Source of the DNA: Vibrio anguillarum
Lineage (GTDB): Bacteria; Pseudomonadota; Gammaproteobacteria; Enterobacterales; Vibrionaceae
NCBI RefSeq assembly: GCF_001989995.2
Contig: NZ_JAHGUP010000016.1
Location: 26,155-90,154 of the forward strand
Direction of reading: 5' to 3'
Length of the DNA: 64,000 nucleotides
Each line of letters opens with the position of its first letter. The stretch's first letter is position 1. The position numbers and the translations under genes were made by a program. The notes below the pieces were generated by a model, which ran no database searches, was not told the origin of the DNA, and saw nothing but the letters and a program-made list of their open reading frames with translations. Of this stretch, positions 45,848 through 54,499 are shown piece by piece.

Positions 45848-47572
45848 TTGAGAAAACGATCCAAACAGTCGGTAACCAGCACCATTGCCAAAGCCATGGT
45901 GTCGATTTTACTGTTATCGGTTGCCATCACAGGGTACGCCATTTTTACACTCGCTTCCTCACTCAATGATGCTGAAGCGGTGAACGTGGCTGGTTCAATG
46001 CGTATGCAAAGCTATCGATTGGCACATGATATTCAAAGTAACTCGGTGGATTATTCATCTCACATTTATCTTTTTGAACGTTCGCTTTATTCACCATCAA
46101 TGAAAGCATTGCAGCGTTGGCCTGTGCCAAACGACATCACCAAAGATTATTATCAGTTGATCATTCGTTGGCACGAACTGAAAAGCTTGTTAAATGGCGA
46201 GAACAAAGACCGCTATCTTTATGAGGTAGCGAAATTTGTCAGCCAAATCGACCGTTTTGTCTTTAAGTTGCAGCACTTCTCGGAACAAAAGCTGATCCAA
46301 TTGGCTTGGTTTGGCGGCATGGGGTTGGGTGGTGTGTTATGTATCTCATTGTTTGTGGTGCATTTTATTCGTAAGGAAGTGGTGGGGCCATTGCGCTCGT
46401 TAGTGACCGCCAGTGAGCAGATCCAAAACCGCTCATTTGATGTATCGCTCAATGTCACTAGCCATAATGAAATGGGGATCTTAACCCGCACGTTTAATAA
46501 AATGGCCACCGACCTTGGTAAGCTGTACCTCGGTTTGGAGCAAGCGGTGAATGAGAAAACCCATAAGTTGCAAAATGCCAACCAAGCACTGCAAGTGTTG
46601 TATGACTGCTCGCAAGAGTTAACCGCGTCGCGCATTAGCCAAGATAATTTCCAAGCGATTTTGCAACACTTGGTCACCATCGAAGGGGTCACATTTGCCC
46701 AGTTAGAAATTGGTGATGACGCGGGTAAAAGTACGCGCTTATCCGAAGGTGAGAGCAATGGCTTCTCCCTTTCTCCGCTTTTACTGAGCTTAGATGGGAT
46801 GCAACTGGGTTACTTGTATCTGCAATACAGCTTGCCTTGTCCAAATAGCGCCTTGATTGATAACTTCGTGCAAATATTGTCGCGCGCTATCTATTATAAT
46901 CAAGCGCAGAAACAAGCCGAGCAGTTGATCTTGATGGAAGAGCGCGCCACCATCGCACGTGAACTGCATGATTCGTTGGCTCAATCGCTTTCGTATCTGA
47001 AGATACAAGTATCATTACTAAAACGCGTGATTGGCCGAGCAGAGACCCCGCACGCCGCAGAGAAAAAAGAGCAAATCATTTTAGATATTGATCAAGGTTT
47101 GTCGGGTGCTTACACCCAGTTAAGAGAGTTATTAACCACCTTCAGGCTAACGATTAAAGAAGGCAATTTTGGTCAAGCGCTCAAGGGCATGCTAGAGGAA
47201 CTTGGCGAGCAAACTACGGCGGAGATAGTGCTTAATAATAATTTGTCATCGATTGATTTAGATGCGCATCAACAAGTGCATTTACTGCAGTTGATCCGGG
47301 AAGCGACTATCAATGCTATCAAACATGCTCAAGCTAATGTCATTCAAGTCAACTGTGATGAATTAGATGATCAGGTGATGGTTACAGTCAAAGACGATGG
47401 GGTTGGTTTTGATCAACTGCGTGCTAGGCTCAATCACTATGGATTAAGCATTATGCAAGAAAGAGCGGCGCGGCTGCATGGCGCAGTGTCAGTAACCTCC
47501 GCACCCAATGCTGGGTGTGAAGTTATATTGAAATATAAACGTTCAAAGGATACAAATTTTGACGAGATGTAG
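45848..47572 (+). CDS. narQ: Nitrate/nitrite sensor kinase NarQ
   Basis: A 574-residue sensor kinase: helix 1 (about 14-38), a periplasmic nitrate domain with the P-box AEAVNVAGSMRMQSYRLA, helix 2 (about 155-175), HAMP, a cysteine-containing central module and a HisKA_3 kinase with the phospho-His in ARELHDSLAQSLSY. The ATPase G1-type DDGVGFDQLRARLNHYGL follows. It phosphorylates NarP. The start is TTG at 45848 with GGAG upstream. It overlaps narP by 14 bp and diverges from the nap operon it controls. Confidence 0.93.
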   Translation: MRKRSKQSVTSTIAKAMVSILLLSVAITGYAIFTLASSLNDAEAVNVAGSMRMQSYRLAHDIQSNSVDYSSHIYLFERSLYSPSMKALQRWPVPNDITKDYYQLIIRWHELKSLLNGENKDRYLYEVAKFVSQIDRFVFKLQHFSEQKLIQLAWFGGMGLGGVLCISLFVVHFIRKEVVGPLRSLVTASEQIQNRSFDVSLNVTSHNEMGILTRTFNKMATDLGKLYLGLEQAVNEKTHKLQNANQALQVLYDCSQELTASRISQDNFQAILQHLVTIEGVTFAQLEIGDDAGKSTRLSEGESNGFSLSPLLLSLDGMQLGYLYLQYSLPCPNSALIDNFVQILSRAIYYNQAQKQAEQLILMEERATIARELHDSLAQSLSYLKIQVSLLKRVIGRAETPHAAEKKEQIILDIDQGLSGAYTQLRELLTTFRLTIKEGNFGQALKGMLEELGEQTTAEIVLNNNLSSIDLDAHQQVHLLQLIREATINAIKHAQANVIQVNCDELDDQVMVTVKDDGVGFDQLRARLNHYGLSIMQERAARLHGAVSVTSAPNAGCEVILKYKRSKDTNFDEM

Positions 47573-48191
47573 AGTAATGCTGGTAGATGACCATCCTTTG
47601 ATGAGACGTGGTATCAACCAGCTATTGAGTTTTGAAGATGACTTTGAAGTGGTTGCTGAAGCTTGTAACGGCAGTGAAGCCATCGCTTTGGCGCATGACA
47701 TCGAGCCGGATCTCATTCTGCTTGATTTGAATATGAAAGGCATGTCAGGGCTCGATACGTTAACAGCGCTTCGTGCGGATGAATCAACCGCCACCATCGT
47801 TATTTTAACCGTATCAGACAGTGCGCTCGATATTGAAGCTATGGTGAAAGCGGGGGCTGATGGCTACCTTCTTAAAGATACAGAACCAGATGAGCTGGTG
47901 GAACTGCTTAGACAGGCCGCGACGGGTGTAAAAGCGTACAGCGAGTTTGTTACTCAGTACCTTGCCGAACGTCATACGCATGAAGATCTTTTTGAAGCAT
48001 TAACCGACCGTGAAACTCAGATTCTAAAAGAGGTCGCGAAAGGGTATCGGAATAAACAAATTGCGGATCGTCTGTTCATTTCTGAGTCGACAGTAAAGGT
48101 GCACATGAAGAGTTTGCTGAAGAAGCTACGCGTCCCATCACGCACGGCAGCAACGATTTTATACTTGGAACGCTATAGCGAGAGTAAATAA
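47559..48191 (+). CDS. narP: Nitrate/nitrite response regulator NarP
   Basis: A 210-residue regulator: receiver domain with the acidic pair in VDDHPLMRRGINQLL, phospho-Asp in LILLDLNMKGMSG and K in YLLKDTEP; C-terminal LuxR-type helix-turn-helix with LTDRETQILKEVAKGYRNKQIADRLFISESTVKVHMKSLLKKL. The first usable start is TTG at 47559 with AAAGGA eight bases upstream; an ATG at 47577 would cut into the first strand of the receiver. A terminator follows. Confidence 0.94.
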   Translation: MTRCRVMLVDDHPLMRRGINQLLSFEDDFEVVAEACNGSEAIALAHDIEPDLILLDLNMKGMSGLDTLTALRADESTATIVILTVSDSALDIEAMVKAGADGYLLKDTEPDELVELLRQAATGVKAYSEFVTQYLAERHTHEDLFEALTDRETQILKEVAKGYRNKQIADRLFISESTVKVHMKSLLKKLRVPSRTAATILYLERYSESK

Positions 48192-48222
48192 CACCTATTT
48201 GGAAATAGCGGTTTGAAAAAAG

Positions 48223-48242
48223 GGCGTCCTGTTGAACGCCCT
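48223..48242. terminator. Terminator between narP and dcuC
   Basis: GGGCGT (48223-48228) and ACGCCC (48237-48242) form a 6-bp GC-rich stem, preceded by AAAAAA, so it works best for the minus-strand dcuC transcript and may also end narP. Confidence 0.65.
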
Positions 48243-48257
48243 GATTGTTTGTCAACG

Positions 48258-49625
48258 TTATGCTGTCATAGGTACAAGGATTACTGTACCAATAATGACC
48301 GTGATTAAACCGAGGATGACAGGAACGGAAGTGCGTTTTACCACTTCAAATGGACTGATATGGCCCATACCAGCTGTTGCTACAACGACGCCTGATACTG
48401 GTGAAATGGTGCGCCCAAGGTTTGAAGCTTGCAGCATCGGGATAATTAGGAATGCTGGGTTCACGCCCAATTTAGCCGCCAACGATGGCGCTAACTCAAC
48501 AAAGGCGTAGAACGGAGCGTTGCCTGAACCCGTCGCAATAGCGGCTGCTACGGTAAGGCCTGTCAAAATCAGCATCAAGGCTATGCCGCCTGCGCCTGCG
48601 GTTTCTGCAAGATGAAGCAGGTTATCAATCGCTCCAATCGACATCAAACCTTGTGCGAATACGCCCGCAGCAACCAACAACATGACCACGCCTTTGAATG
48701 CTTCGGCCATGCCTGCGTAGCATGATTCTAGATCTTCTAACGTCTCTTTACCTTTAAAACGCTTCGTCACGAAGTCAACCAATGCACCGATGAAGATGGA
48801 TCCGACCACAATGGTGTAAATATCAAGGCTCAAACCTTGAATGGTTTCTCCGTTGAATAAGAACACACCCACAATAGGTAAGAATGGAAGAGCCGCATAG
48901 TAAGCCGGTGCTTTCACTTCGATGGCGGAAACATCGATTTTTTCCATCGGTGTGTTGTCTTTCTTATCGAGATATTTGTTCCAGAAGAAGGCCGCGATCG
49001 CCATGACGATAATGGCGCAGATCGAAACAGGAAGAACCGTTTCCACGGCAAAAACGTGTAAAGGTAGGCCTGATTTTTCCGCCGCAATAACCACATCACC
49101 GGATGTCGGGGAAAGGATGATCGCAGCAGGAGATGCACATACCGCAACTGCGGCCGGACGAGAGATCCCCATCGCTACCATCATCGGAAATAAAGTGGCC
49201 ATTAACAGCACGCCAAGACCCGTTGCTGAGCTCACCGCTAAAGACATCAAACATGCCACAATGTAAGCAGCAACCAGCAAGATATAAGGGGATGTAATAA
49301 CCGAAAGAGGTTTAGAAAACTGTTTTACAACCACATTGTTGGCGCCGATGTGTGTCATGTACGAAGCAAAACCACACAGCAACATAATTTGCATGCCTAA
49401 ACCGCCACCACTGTAACGCAACATGTATTTCACGAATTCGAGTGCATCCGTTACTGTGTTACCGGTTGAGGGTACTTTGGCTGGCAGCACTGAATAGCCA
49501 AGTGCGCCAGTTAATAGCAGTAAAACGATACCTGCGGTGAGTAACACACCGGCTGGCTTGTAACCTTTAACAATGAAATAACCCACCGCTACTGTTACCG
49601 CCAAGCCAATTAAAAGCTCTAGCAT
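48258..49625 (-). CDS. dcuC: Anaerobic C4-dicarboxylate transporter DcuC
   Basis: A 455-residue inner-membrane transporter with about 12 helices and the DcuC pattern: MLELLIGLAVTVAVGYFIVKGYKPAGVLL, SSATGLGVLLMATLFPMM, ASPAAIILSPTSGDVVIAAE and ATGSGNAPFYAFVELAPSLA. It exports succinate or exchanges C4-dicarboxylates in anaerobic growth, so its place beside the nitrate regulators is sensible. It is a single gene. Confidence 0.92.
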   Translation of the reverse strand: MLELLIGLAVTVAVGYFIVKGYKPAGVLLTAGIVLLLLTGALGYSVLPAKVPSTGNTVTDALEFVKYMLRYSGGGLGMQIMLLCGFASYMTHIGANNVVVKQFSKPLSVITSPYILLVAAYIVACLMSLAVSSATGLGVLLMATLFPMMVAMGISRPAAVAVCASPAAIILSPTSGDVVIAAEKSGLPLHVFAVETVLPVSICAIIVMAIAAFFWNKYLDKKDNTPMEKIDVSAIEVKAPAYYAALPFLPIVGVFLFNGETIQGLSLDIYTIVVGSIFIGALVDFVTKRFKGKETLEDLESCYAGMAEAFKGVVMLLVAAGVFAQGLMSIGAIDNLLHLAETAGAGGIALMLILTGLTVAAAIATGSGNAPFYAFVELAPSLAAKLGVNPAFLIIPMLQASNLGRTISPVSGVVVATAGMGHISPFEVVKRTSVPVILGLITVIIGTVILVPMTA

Positions 49626-49921
49626 TTAAGTCTCCTGAAATTATGAACAATATTGCAAAAACGTGTATCAATTTATGACAAGGAATTTACCGAAAAGAAT
49701 GCTGTAGCACGAGAGCAAGTTGAGCTTTAGATGATCTAAAACAATAAAATTATCAATTGATAACCTAGTTGAAAATTCTTTAACTTTGAATATGTTTTAG
49801 TCGTTCTAACTATTCATTTAGCAAATATGCGGCTAGAAGTTCTGTTAGAGGGGGGATAATTTAAGCTAAGAAAAATGAAGCCACTTAAGGCATGGCTTCA
49901 TCAAATCTGTAAAGTATGAAT

Positions 49922-51049
49922 TTAGGAGTACTGACGCACAATGAGCTGCCAATTGGATTTTTGTAGTGCTAATTGTTGCTTCACTTGTCGATAGCGCAGC
50001 ATCAATAGGGAGTGTTCATATCTACGAACCATATTGTTTTTTTTACTTTCGATCAGCTGTTTCTTTAATTCATAATACTCTTGCAACTGCATGACTAAAG
50101 CGTCAAATTCACGTTGTATGCTGGCCATAACGAGTTGCTGATTGGGCAACGCGGCGATCTGTTTTTGCGCATGGCTTAATGCCATTAACGCTTTCGCTTT
50201 TTCTACCTTAAGGGGGGGAGAAGTGCGCAGTTTACCAGCCAACCCAAGCCACGAACACAGCTTGATCAGCCATTTTGTTGGGTCGTATTGCCACCAATAA
50301 ATCCCATTACGATAATCGTTTTCAAAAATATGGTGATAATTGTGGTAGCCCTCGCCAAAAGTGAAGAAAGCCAAAATACCGTTATCGCGGGCTGTATTTT
50401 TATCAGTATACGGCTGGCTACCCCATATATGAGCCAGCGAATTGATGAAAAATGTCGTGTGATGATTGAGCACCAAACGCAGTGCACCCACGATCAGTAA
50501 CATGCCCAGTATATCGTGATAAATAAAACCAAGGATCAGAGGAACGCCCAAGTTCATTGCGAGTGCCAAAGGCACATAATACTTATGCTGCCACATGACG
50601 ATCTTATCTTTTTGCAGGTCACGGCAGTTGGAGTAGTCATCGTACGTGGTTTTATTGTAGTGACGCAGCATCCAACCTATGTGTGAAAACCAGAATCCAC
50701 GTTTGGCTGAATAAGGATCTTTGTCATTATTGTCTACATGCTTGTGATGAACTCGGTGATCAGAAGACCAATGTAGCGCACTGTTTTGCAGTGCAAACGC
50801 CCCACCTAATGCAAACAATAATCTCAGTGCCCAATGTGCTTCATAGGCTTTATGTGACCATAAACGGTGATAGCCCGCGGTAATGGAAAGGTTGCAAAAG
50901 GAAAAACAAATCATCAACCAAAGCCAATGCTCCATGCCGTAGCCAAATTGCCATCCATACAAAGGGGCTGCAATCGTCGCTAAGCCCAAGCTGAAGCTAA
51001 AAATGACGATGTTTATCCAAATAAGTGGTGGTTTTGATGCCGATTCCAT
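49922..51049 (-). CDS. Fatty acid (acyl-CoA) delta-9-type desaturase
   Basis: A 375-residue membrane di-iron desaturase. The three histidine boxes are HRLWSH (about 62-67), HRVHHKH (about 98-104) and HNYHH (about 236-240), with four helices between them. A C-terminal extension of about 100 residues is helical and basic (HAQKQIAALPNQQ...). It introduces cis double bonds aerobically and alters membrane fluidity. The promoter region holds a large palindrome that resembles FabR-type sites. Confidence 0.9.
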   Translation of the reverse strand: MESASKPPLIWINIVIFSFSLGLATIAAPLYGWQFGYGMEHWLWLMICFSFCNLSITAGYHRLWSHKAYEAHWALRLLFALGGAFALQNSALHWSSDHRVHHKHVDNNDKDPYSAKRGFWFSHIGWMLRHYNKTTYDDYSNCRDLQKDKIVMWQHKYYVPLALAMNLGVPLILGFIYHDILGMLLIVGALRLVLNHHTTFFINSLAHIWGSQPYTDKNTARDNGILAFFTFGEGYHNYHHIFENDYRNGIYWWQYDPTKWLIKLCSWLGLAGKLRTSPPLKVEKAKALMALSHAQKQIAALPNQQLVMASIQREFDALVMQLQEYYELKKQLIESKKNNMVRRYEHSLLMLRYRQVKQQLALQKSNWQLIVRQYS

Positions 51050-51065
51050 GATTAAAGTCCTTGAG

Positions 51066-51105
51066 CTTACAGTTGTTCGCTAGAATATCAGCGAACAACT
51101 GTAAG
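51066..51105. promoter_or_regulatory. 16-bp perfect palindrome upstream of the desaturase (FabR-like)
   Basis: CTTACAGTTGTTCGCT (51066-51081) and its exact complement (51090-51105) are separated by 8 bases, 17 bp upstream of the desaturase start. Each arm contains TGTTCGCT/AGCGAACA, which resembles FabR half-sites in unsaturated fatty acid genes. The symmetry is perfect over 32 bp. Confidence 0.65.
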
Positions 51106-51223
51106 TCAAAGAGGTTTAATGATTCTTTTAAGGGATTGTGACTAGTATATTTTGCTTTTCTATTTGAACCGAATAGTATGAAAGACGATGTTAATCCTTA
51201 CAGGAAGTAATAAGGACTAGAAT

Positions 51224-51766
51224 ATGGAAATAAAAGCAGCTGAATATTGCGATTTTGAAAGAATTGCTCAGCTACACGCTCAAAGTTGGCGAACTCACTA
51301 CCAAGGCATATTAGGCAAAGAGTACCTTGATAACGACGTTCTAGAAGACCGTTTACTGATTTGGCAAACTCGCTTAATCAATCCACCATTTAATCAACAT
51401 GTCCTACTGATTGAAGAGGGGGGGCTGCTGTGTGGGTTTATCTGCGCCTTTGGTAACCACGATTTTGACAAAGGCAGCATTATCGAGTCTCTGCACATTG
51501 ATGAAAATTATCGAGGAAGGGGGATTGGTCGCCAGTTGATTCAAGAGATGGCGGCATGGTTTGAGCAGTATTTCCCTAATAGCGGTGTGTATTTGGAAGT
51601 GATGGCAGACAATAAGCAAGCCATCGAATTTTACGACTACTTAGCTGGTCGACCTAAAGGAGAGCGTTTATGGCGGTCTCCCTGTGGGCAAGATATTAAA
51701 GAGTGGGTTTATACCTGGACCAGCCCAACAGATTTGTTGGCTTCGGTCTCTTCTACGGTTGATTGA
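51224..51766 (+). CDS. GNAT-family N-acetyltransferase
   Basis: A 180-residue acetyltransferase. The acetyl-CoA pyrophosphate-binding motif is DENYRGRGIGRQLIQEMAAW (about 91-110), with a preceding beta strand SIIESLHID and a following YLEVMADNKQAIEFYDYL. The N-terminal QLHAQSWRTHYQGILGKEYL is common among GNAT proteins of this type. Substrate unknown. It stands alone, ahead of a terminator. Confidence 0.85.
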   Translation: MEIKAAEYCDFERIAQLHAQSWRTHYQGILGKEYLDNDVLEDRLLIWQTRLINPPFNQHVLLIEEGGLLCGFICAFGNHDFDKGSIIESLHIDENYRGRGIGRQLIQEMAAWFEQYFPNSGVYLEVMADNKQAIEFYDYLAGRPKGERLWRSPCGQDIKEWVYTWTSPTDLLASVSSTVD

Positions 51767-51916
51767 AACGCATAGTGCGCGGGCTATGTCTCTTACCTAT
51801 CGGTATTCGTGTGATTCGTTCTTGATGTATTGAGGAAGAGGCGATGACCAAACATGATTGCATCTTCCAGACACATGAGTTTTTAATCATCTAAAGTTTC
51901 CAAATGCTATAAATAG

Positions 51917-51945
51917 AAAAAGCCTCTGATAATCAAAGGCTTTTT
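51917..51945. terminator. Terminator between the GNAT gene and tRNA-Ser
   Basis: A 9-bp perfect inverted repeat (51917-51925 with 51937-51945) with A-rich and T-rich ends; it can end both the GNAT mRNA and the tRNA transcript coming from the other strand. Confidence 0.85.
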
Positions 51946-51954
51946 CTTGGTATT

Positions 51955-52045
51955 TGGCGGAGAGATAGGGATTTGAACCCTAGGATAGCTATTAACCATC
52001 GCCGGTTTTCAAGACCGGTGCTTTAAACCACTCAGCCATCTCTCC
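51955..52045 (-). tRNA. serT: tRNA-Ser(TGA)
   Basis: A 91-base class II tRNA with CCA encoded. The acceptor stem is GGAGAGA/TCTCTCC, the anticodon stem CCGGT/ACCGG surrounds the loop with TGA, a long variable arm follows and the T loop reads GGTTCAAATCC. It reads TCA and related serine codons. Confidence 0.97.
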
Positions 52046-52360
52046 GTGTGGTGCGCATAATAGATAGCCACCATAATATTGTAAAGCAATAAGTTGAGTC
52101 ATCGACTCGGTTTGGCTAACCGCAATAACGTTTTCAGTTACAGTAAAGCACTGTTTTTACCGCTTCCCTTGATTTTATGAGCTATATACTCTACAACCTA
52201 GTTATCTAATAAAATGGTGTTTTATTTTTATTTGATTGATTTATATGTAATTTGTGTGTTTCAGGGAACGGTTGTACGCTCGAAAGTGTTTGCAGCTAAG
52301 TGTGAAGTACTTCAAAATTACCTCAATCCAAGGGCATTCTAACTAATCACCGAGGTTTAG
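52046..52360. other. Intergenic region between tRNA-Ser and the MaoC gene
   Basis: A 315-bp AT-rich divergent promoter region. It should hold the tRNA promoter on the minus strand and the MaoC gene promoter on the plus strand. I see no other structure in it. Confidence 0.4.
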
Positions 52361-53038
52361 ATGAAAGTCGAGAATCTTTTTAAGCATCGTGGCGATTCAA
52401 TGAACAAGTACTCCTCTGAGCTTATGCAGTGGGTATCACCTTCAGTACGTGAGTACTGGGGCGAGCTTCTACATAAAACAAACAGTCGCCAGTTGTTTTC
52501 TTGGGTTAGAGATTTTCACCAACCAGCAGTGAATGAAGATGCTCCTATTGCCGAACCCTTGATACTCAAACCTGAAGCGCAACGTCTGTATAAACAGCTC
52601 CAGACTCAGATTGGTGAAGTCATTCATACGGGTAAATGGCTGGTGGTTGATCAAGAGCGCATTAACCAGTTTGGTCAAGTAACCGAGGATATGCAGTGGA
52701 TTCATACCGACCCTCAAAAAGCGGAAGTTGATTCTCCATTTAGGACCACAATTGCGCACGGCTTTTTGACCTTGGCCTTGTTACCTAAATTGACGGATAG
52801 CGTTGATCCTGACAAACCAATATTTCCGACCGCAAAAATGGTGGTGAATATCGGTTTAAATGAAGTTCGTTTCCCGTATCCAGTGAAATCAGGAAACCGA
52901 GTAAGAGCCATTAGTACTCTATTGAAAGTTACGCCAATCAAAAAAGGTTTGGAGATCGAGAGAGAAATTAAAGTGGAGATTGAAGGTATTCGACGCCCAG
53001 GCTGTGTCGTGGTTTCAGTAATCCAACTCCATTTTTAA
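52361..53038 (+). CDS. MaoC-like hydratase/dehydratase
   Basis: A 225-residue protein with a single hot-dog MaoC domain in the second half (about 85-225). The catalytic pair appears in FGQVTEDMQWIHTDPQKA (Asp and His) followed by TIAHGFLTLALLPKL. The N-terminal 80 residues are not part of the domain. (R)-specific enoyl-CoA hydratases of this type feed polyhydroxyalkanoate synthesis or lipid metabolism. An ATG 14 codons inside (52400) is an alternative start. Confidence 0.82.
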   Translation: MKVENLFKHRGDSMNKYSSELMQWVSPSVREYWGELLHKTNSRQLFSWVRDFHQPAVNEDAPIAEPLILKPEAQRLYKQLQTQIGEVIHTGKWLVVDQERINQFGQVTEDMQWIHTDPQKAEVDSPFRTTIAHGFLTLALLPKLTDSVDPDKPIFPTAKMVVNIGLNEVRFPYPVKSGNRVRAISTLLKVTPIKKGLEIEREIKVEIEGIRRPGCVVVSVIQLHF

Positions 53039-53091
53039 CTTTAGAAAAATGACATAGAAATAGGAGAGTCGATCACTCTCCTATTTTGTAT

Positions 53092-53913
53092 TTATTTGTT
53101 TTTCAAAGGAATATAACCATATTCTTCTATGCGAGCCTTTGCTTCCGCTGATTTTAAAGATGCAATGAAAGCTTGAGTCTCTTTAGTGATTTTTTCAGGG
53201 TAATAGACCACTAAAAATGGCATAGAAAGTTTATATTCATGAGTGACAATATTTTTTGCAGTGGCTTCTACTCCCTCAAATTTTATCGCTTTAATCGATT
53301 TATCTACCGATCCCGTAGAGATGAAACCGATCGCTTGAGGGTTATGGTTAATCAGTGTTTTAACCATACTATTGCTATTGACCACTAAGTTATTGGAACT
53401 GATGTCTGACACTAAGCGATCATTAATCACACGAGTCAGGCCTAATAAGCTTTCAAAGCTATAGCGGGAACCTGATGATGCTTCTCTGGTCACAACTGCG
53501 ATTTTTTGATCAGCACCACCGACTTGTTTCCAGTTGGTTATTTTCCCTTTATAAATATCAAATAACTGCTCACGAGTCAGATTTTCAATACTGTTTAAGC
53601 GATTGATTACAACAGCCAACCCATCATAGGCAATCGGTAGGGTGCTCATCGTCTCATCTTGCTCACTTTCTGTGAGGTAGCGCGAGCTCATGGCGATATC
53701 TGCGACACCTTTTTTCAGTAATGTGATGCCAGCACTCGAACCTACGGCTTGAACCGCGATATAAGTTTCAGGGTGTGCGGTATTGTAGTCCTCGGCGAAT
53801 ACTTCCATGATCCTAGCGACCGAGGTCGAGCCAGAAATATTAACTTCACTTGCGAAGGCAAACTGGGTATGTAGCAAAGTTGAAAGCAGTGTAGCAAGCG
53901 CGACTCGAAACAT
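53092..53913 (-). CDS. Phosphate-binding protein, PstS type
   Basis: A 273-residue periplasmic binding protein with signal peptide (ending AFA, residue about 20). Phosphate-contacting elements are SGSTSVARIME near the start and REASSGSRYSFE at about 140-151, the short PstS form seen in Vibrio and Pseudomonas. The ATG at 53913 has GGAG five bases upstream. No pstCAB genes are next to it, so it is an orphan that may serve a remote Pst system or act as a phosphate-linked surface protein. Confidence 0.8.
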   Translation of the reverse strand: MFRVALATLLSTLLHTQFAFASEVNISGSTSVARIMEVFAEDYNTAHPETYIAVQAVGSSAGITLLKKGVADIAMSSRYLTESEQDETMSTLPIAYDGLAVVINRLNSIENLTREQLFDIYKGKITNWKQVGGADQKIAVVTREASSGSRYSFESLLGLTRVINDRLVSDISSNNLVVNSNSMVKTLINHNPQAIGFISTGSVDKSIKAIKFEGVEATAKNIVTHEYKLSMPFLVVYYPEKITKETQAFIASLKSAEAKARIEEYGYIPLKNK

Positions 53914-54087
53914 AGTGGCTCCAATATGGTTATTTAGAAAAATTGAGCCACCATAATATGTCGTATAGATGACACTTTTGTGAACCACAAAGGTAAGTGG
54001 TTTGTAGCCTTACGGTTTTTCATACCAGAGATAAGCGAAGTCAGCTATAGTCGAGATGTCAGGAAGCCGTGTTTGAGCGAGGGTAAA

Positions 54088-54438
54088 ATGGCGGTAGTGA
54101 ATTTGTTGCAACGTCAACTAGAACGAAGAGCAGAGCTTGTTTGCCATAATCGTAACCAAAGTGTGTCTGTTGAATTAGGCAAATCCTGTTTTGAGCCGAT
54201 CGTTAACGGTGTGCACTTCATCAAACACCATTACAAATTAGATTCAACGCATTGCGACTATTCAAGTATCGTGGCGAAAGTGATTTGGGAAGAAGCTAAA
54301 TGGGCGCTGTATATTCCCAATACGGATCCCGATAAAGAAATTGAAGATTGGTTGCCGTATCCTTTTCTCCCTAAAACAACGGATTTGACGGCGTTGATCC
54401 GCGAAATTGAAAAAGATCCTAAATCTTACTTTTGGTGA
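54088..54438 (+). CDS. DUF3024-type small protein, function unknown
   Basis: A 116-residue soluble protein, MAVVNLLQRQLERRAELVCHNRN at the start and IPNTDPDKEIEDWLPYPFLPKTTDLTALIREIEKDPKSYFW at the end. The pattern fits the uncharacterised DUF3024 family common in Vibrio, as far as I recall. The ATG at 54088 has GAGGG upstream; the open frame begins 36 codons earlier inside the promoter region of the PstS-like gene. A weak hairpin near 54455 may terminate both it and rnb. Confidence 0.65.
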   Translation: MAVVNLLQRQLERRAELVCHNRNQSVSVELGKSCFEPIVNGVHFIKHHYKLDSTHCDYSSIVAKVIWEEAKWALYIPNTDPDKEIEDWLPYPFLPKTTDLTALIREIEKDPKSYFW

Positions 54439-54499
54439 TCAATAAGCAATAAAAAGGCACTCCGAAGAATGCCTGATAGAAATGTCTATGCTGCTAAAA

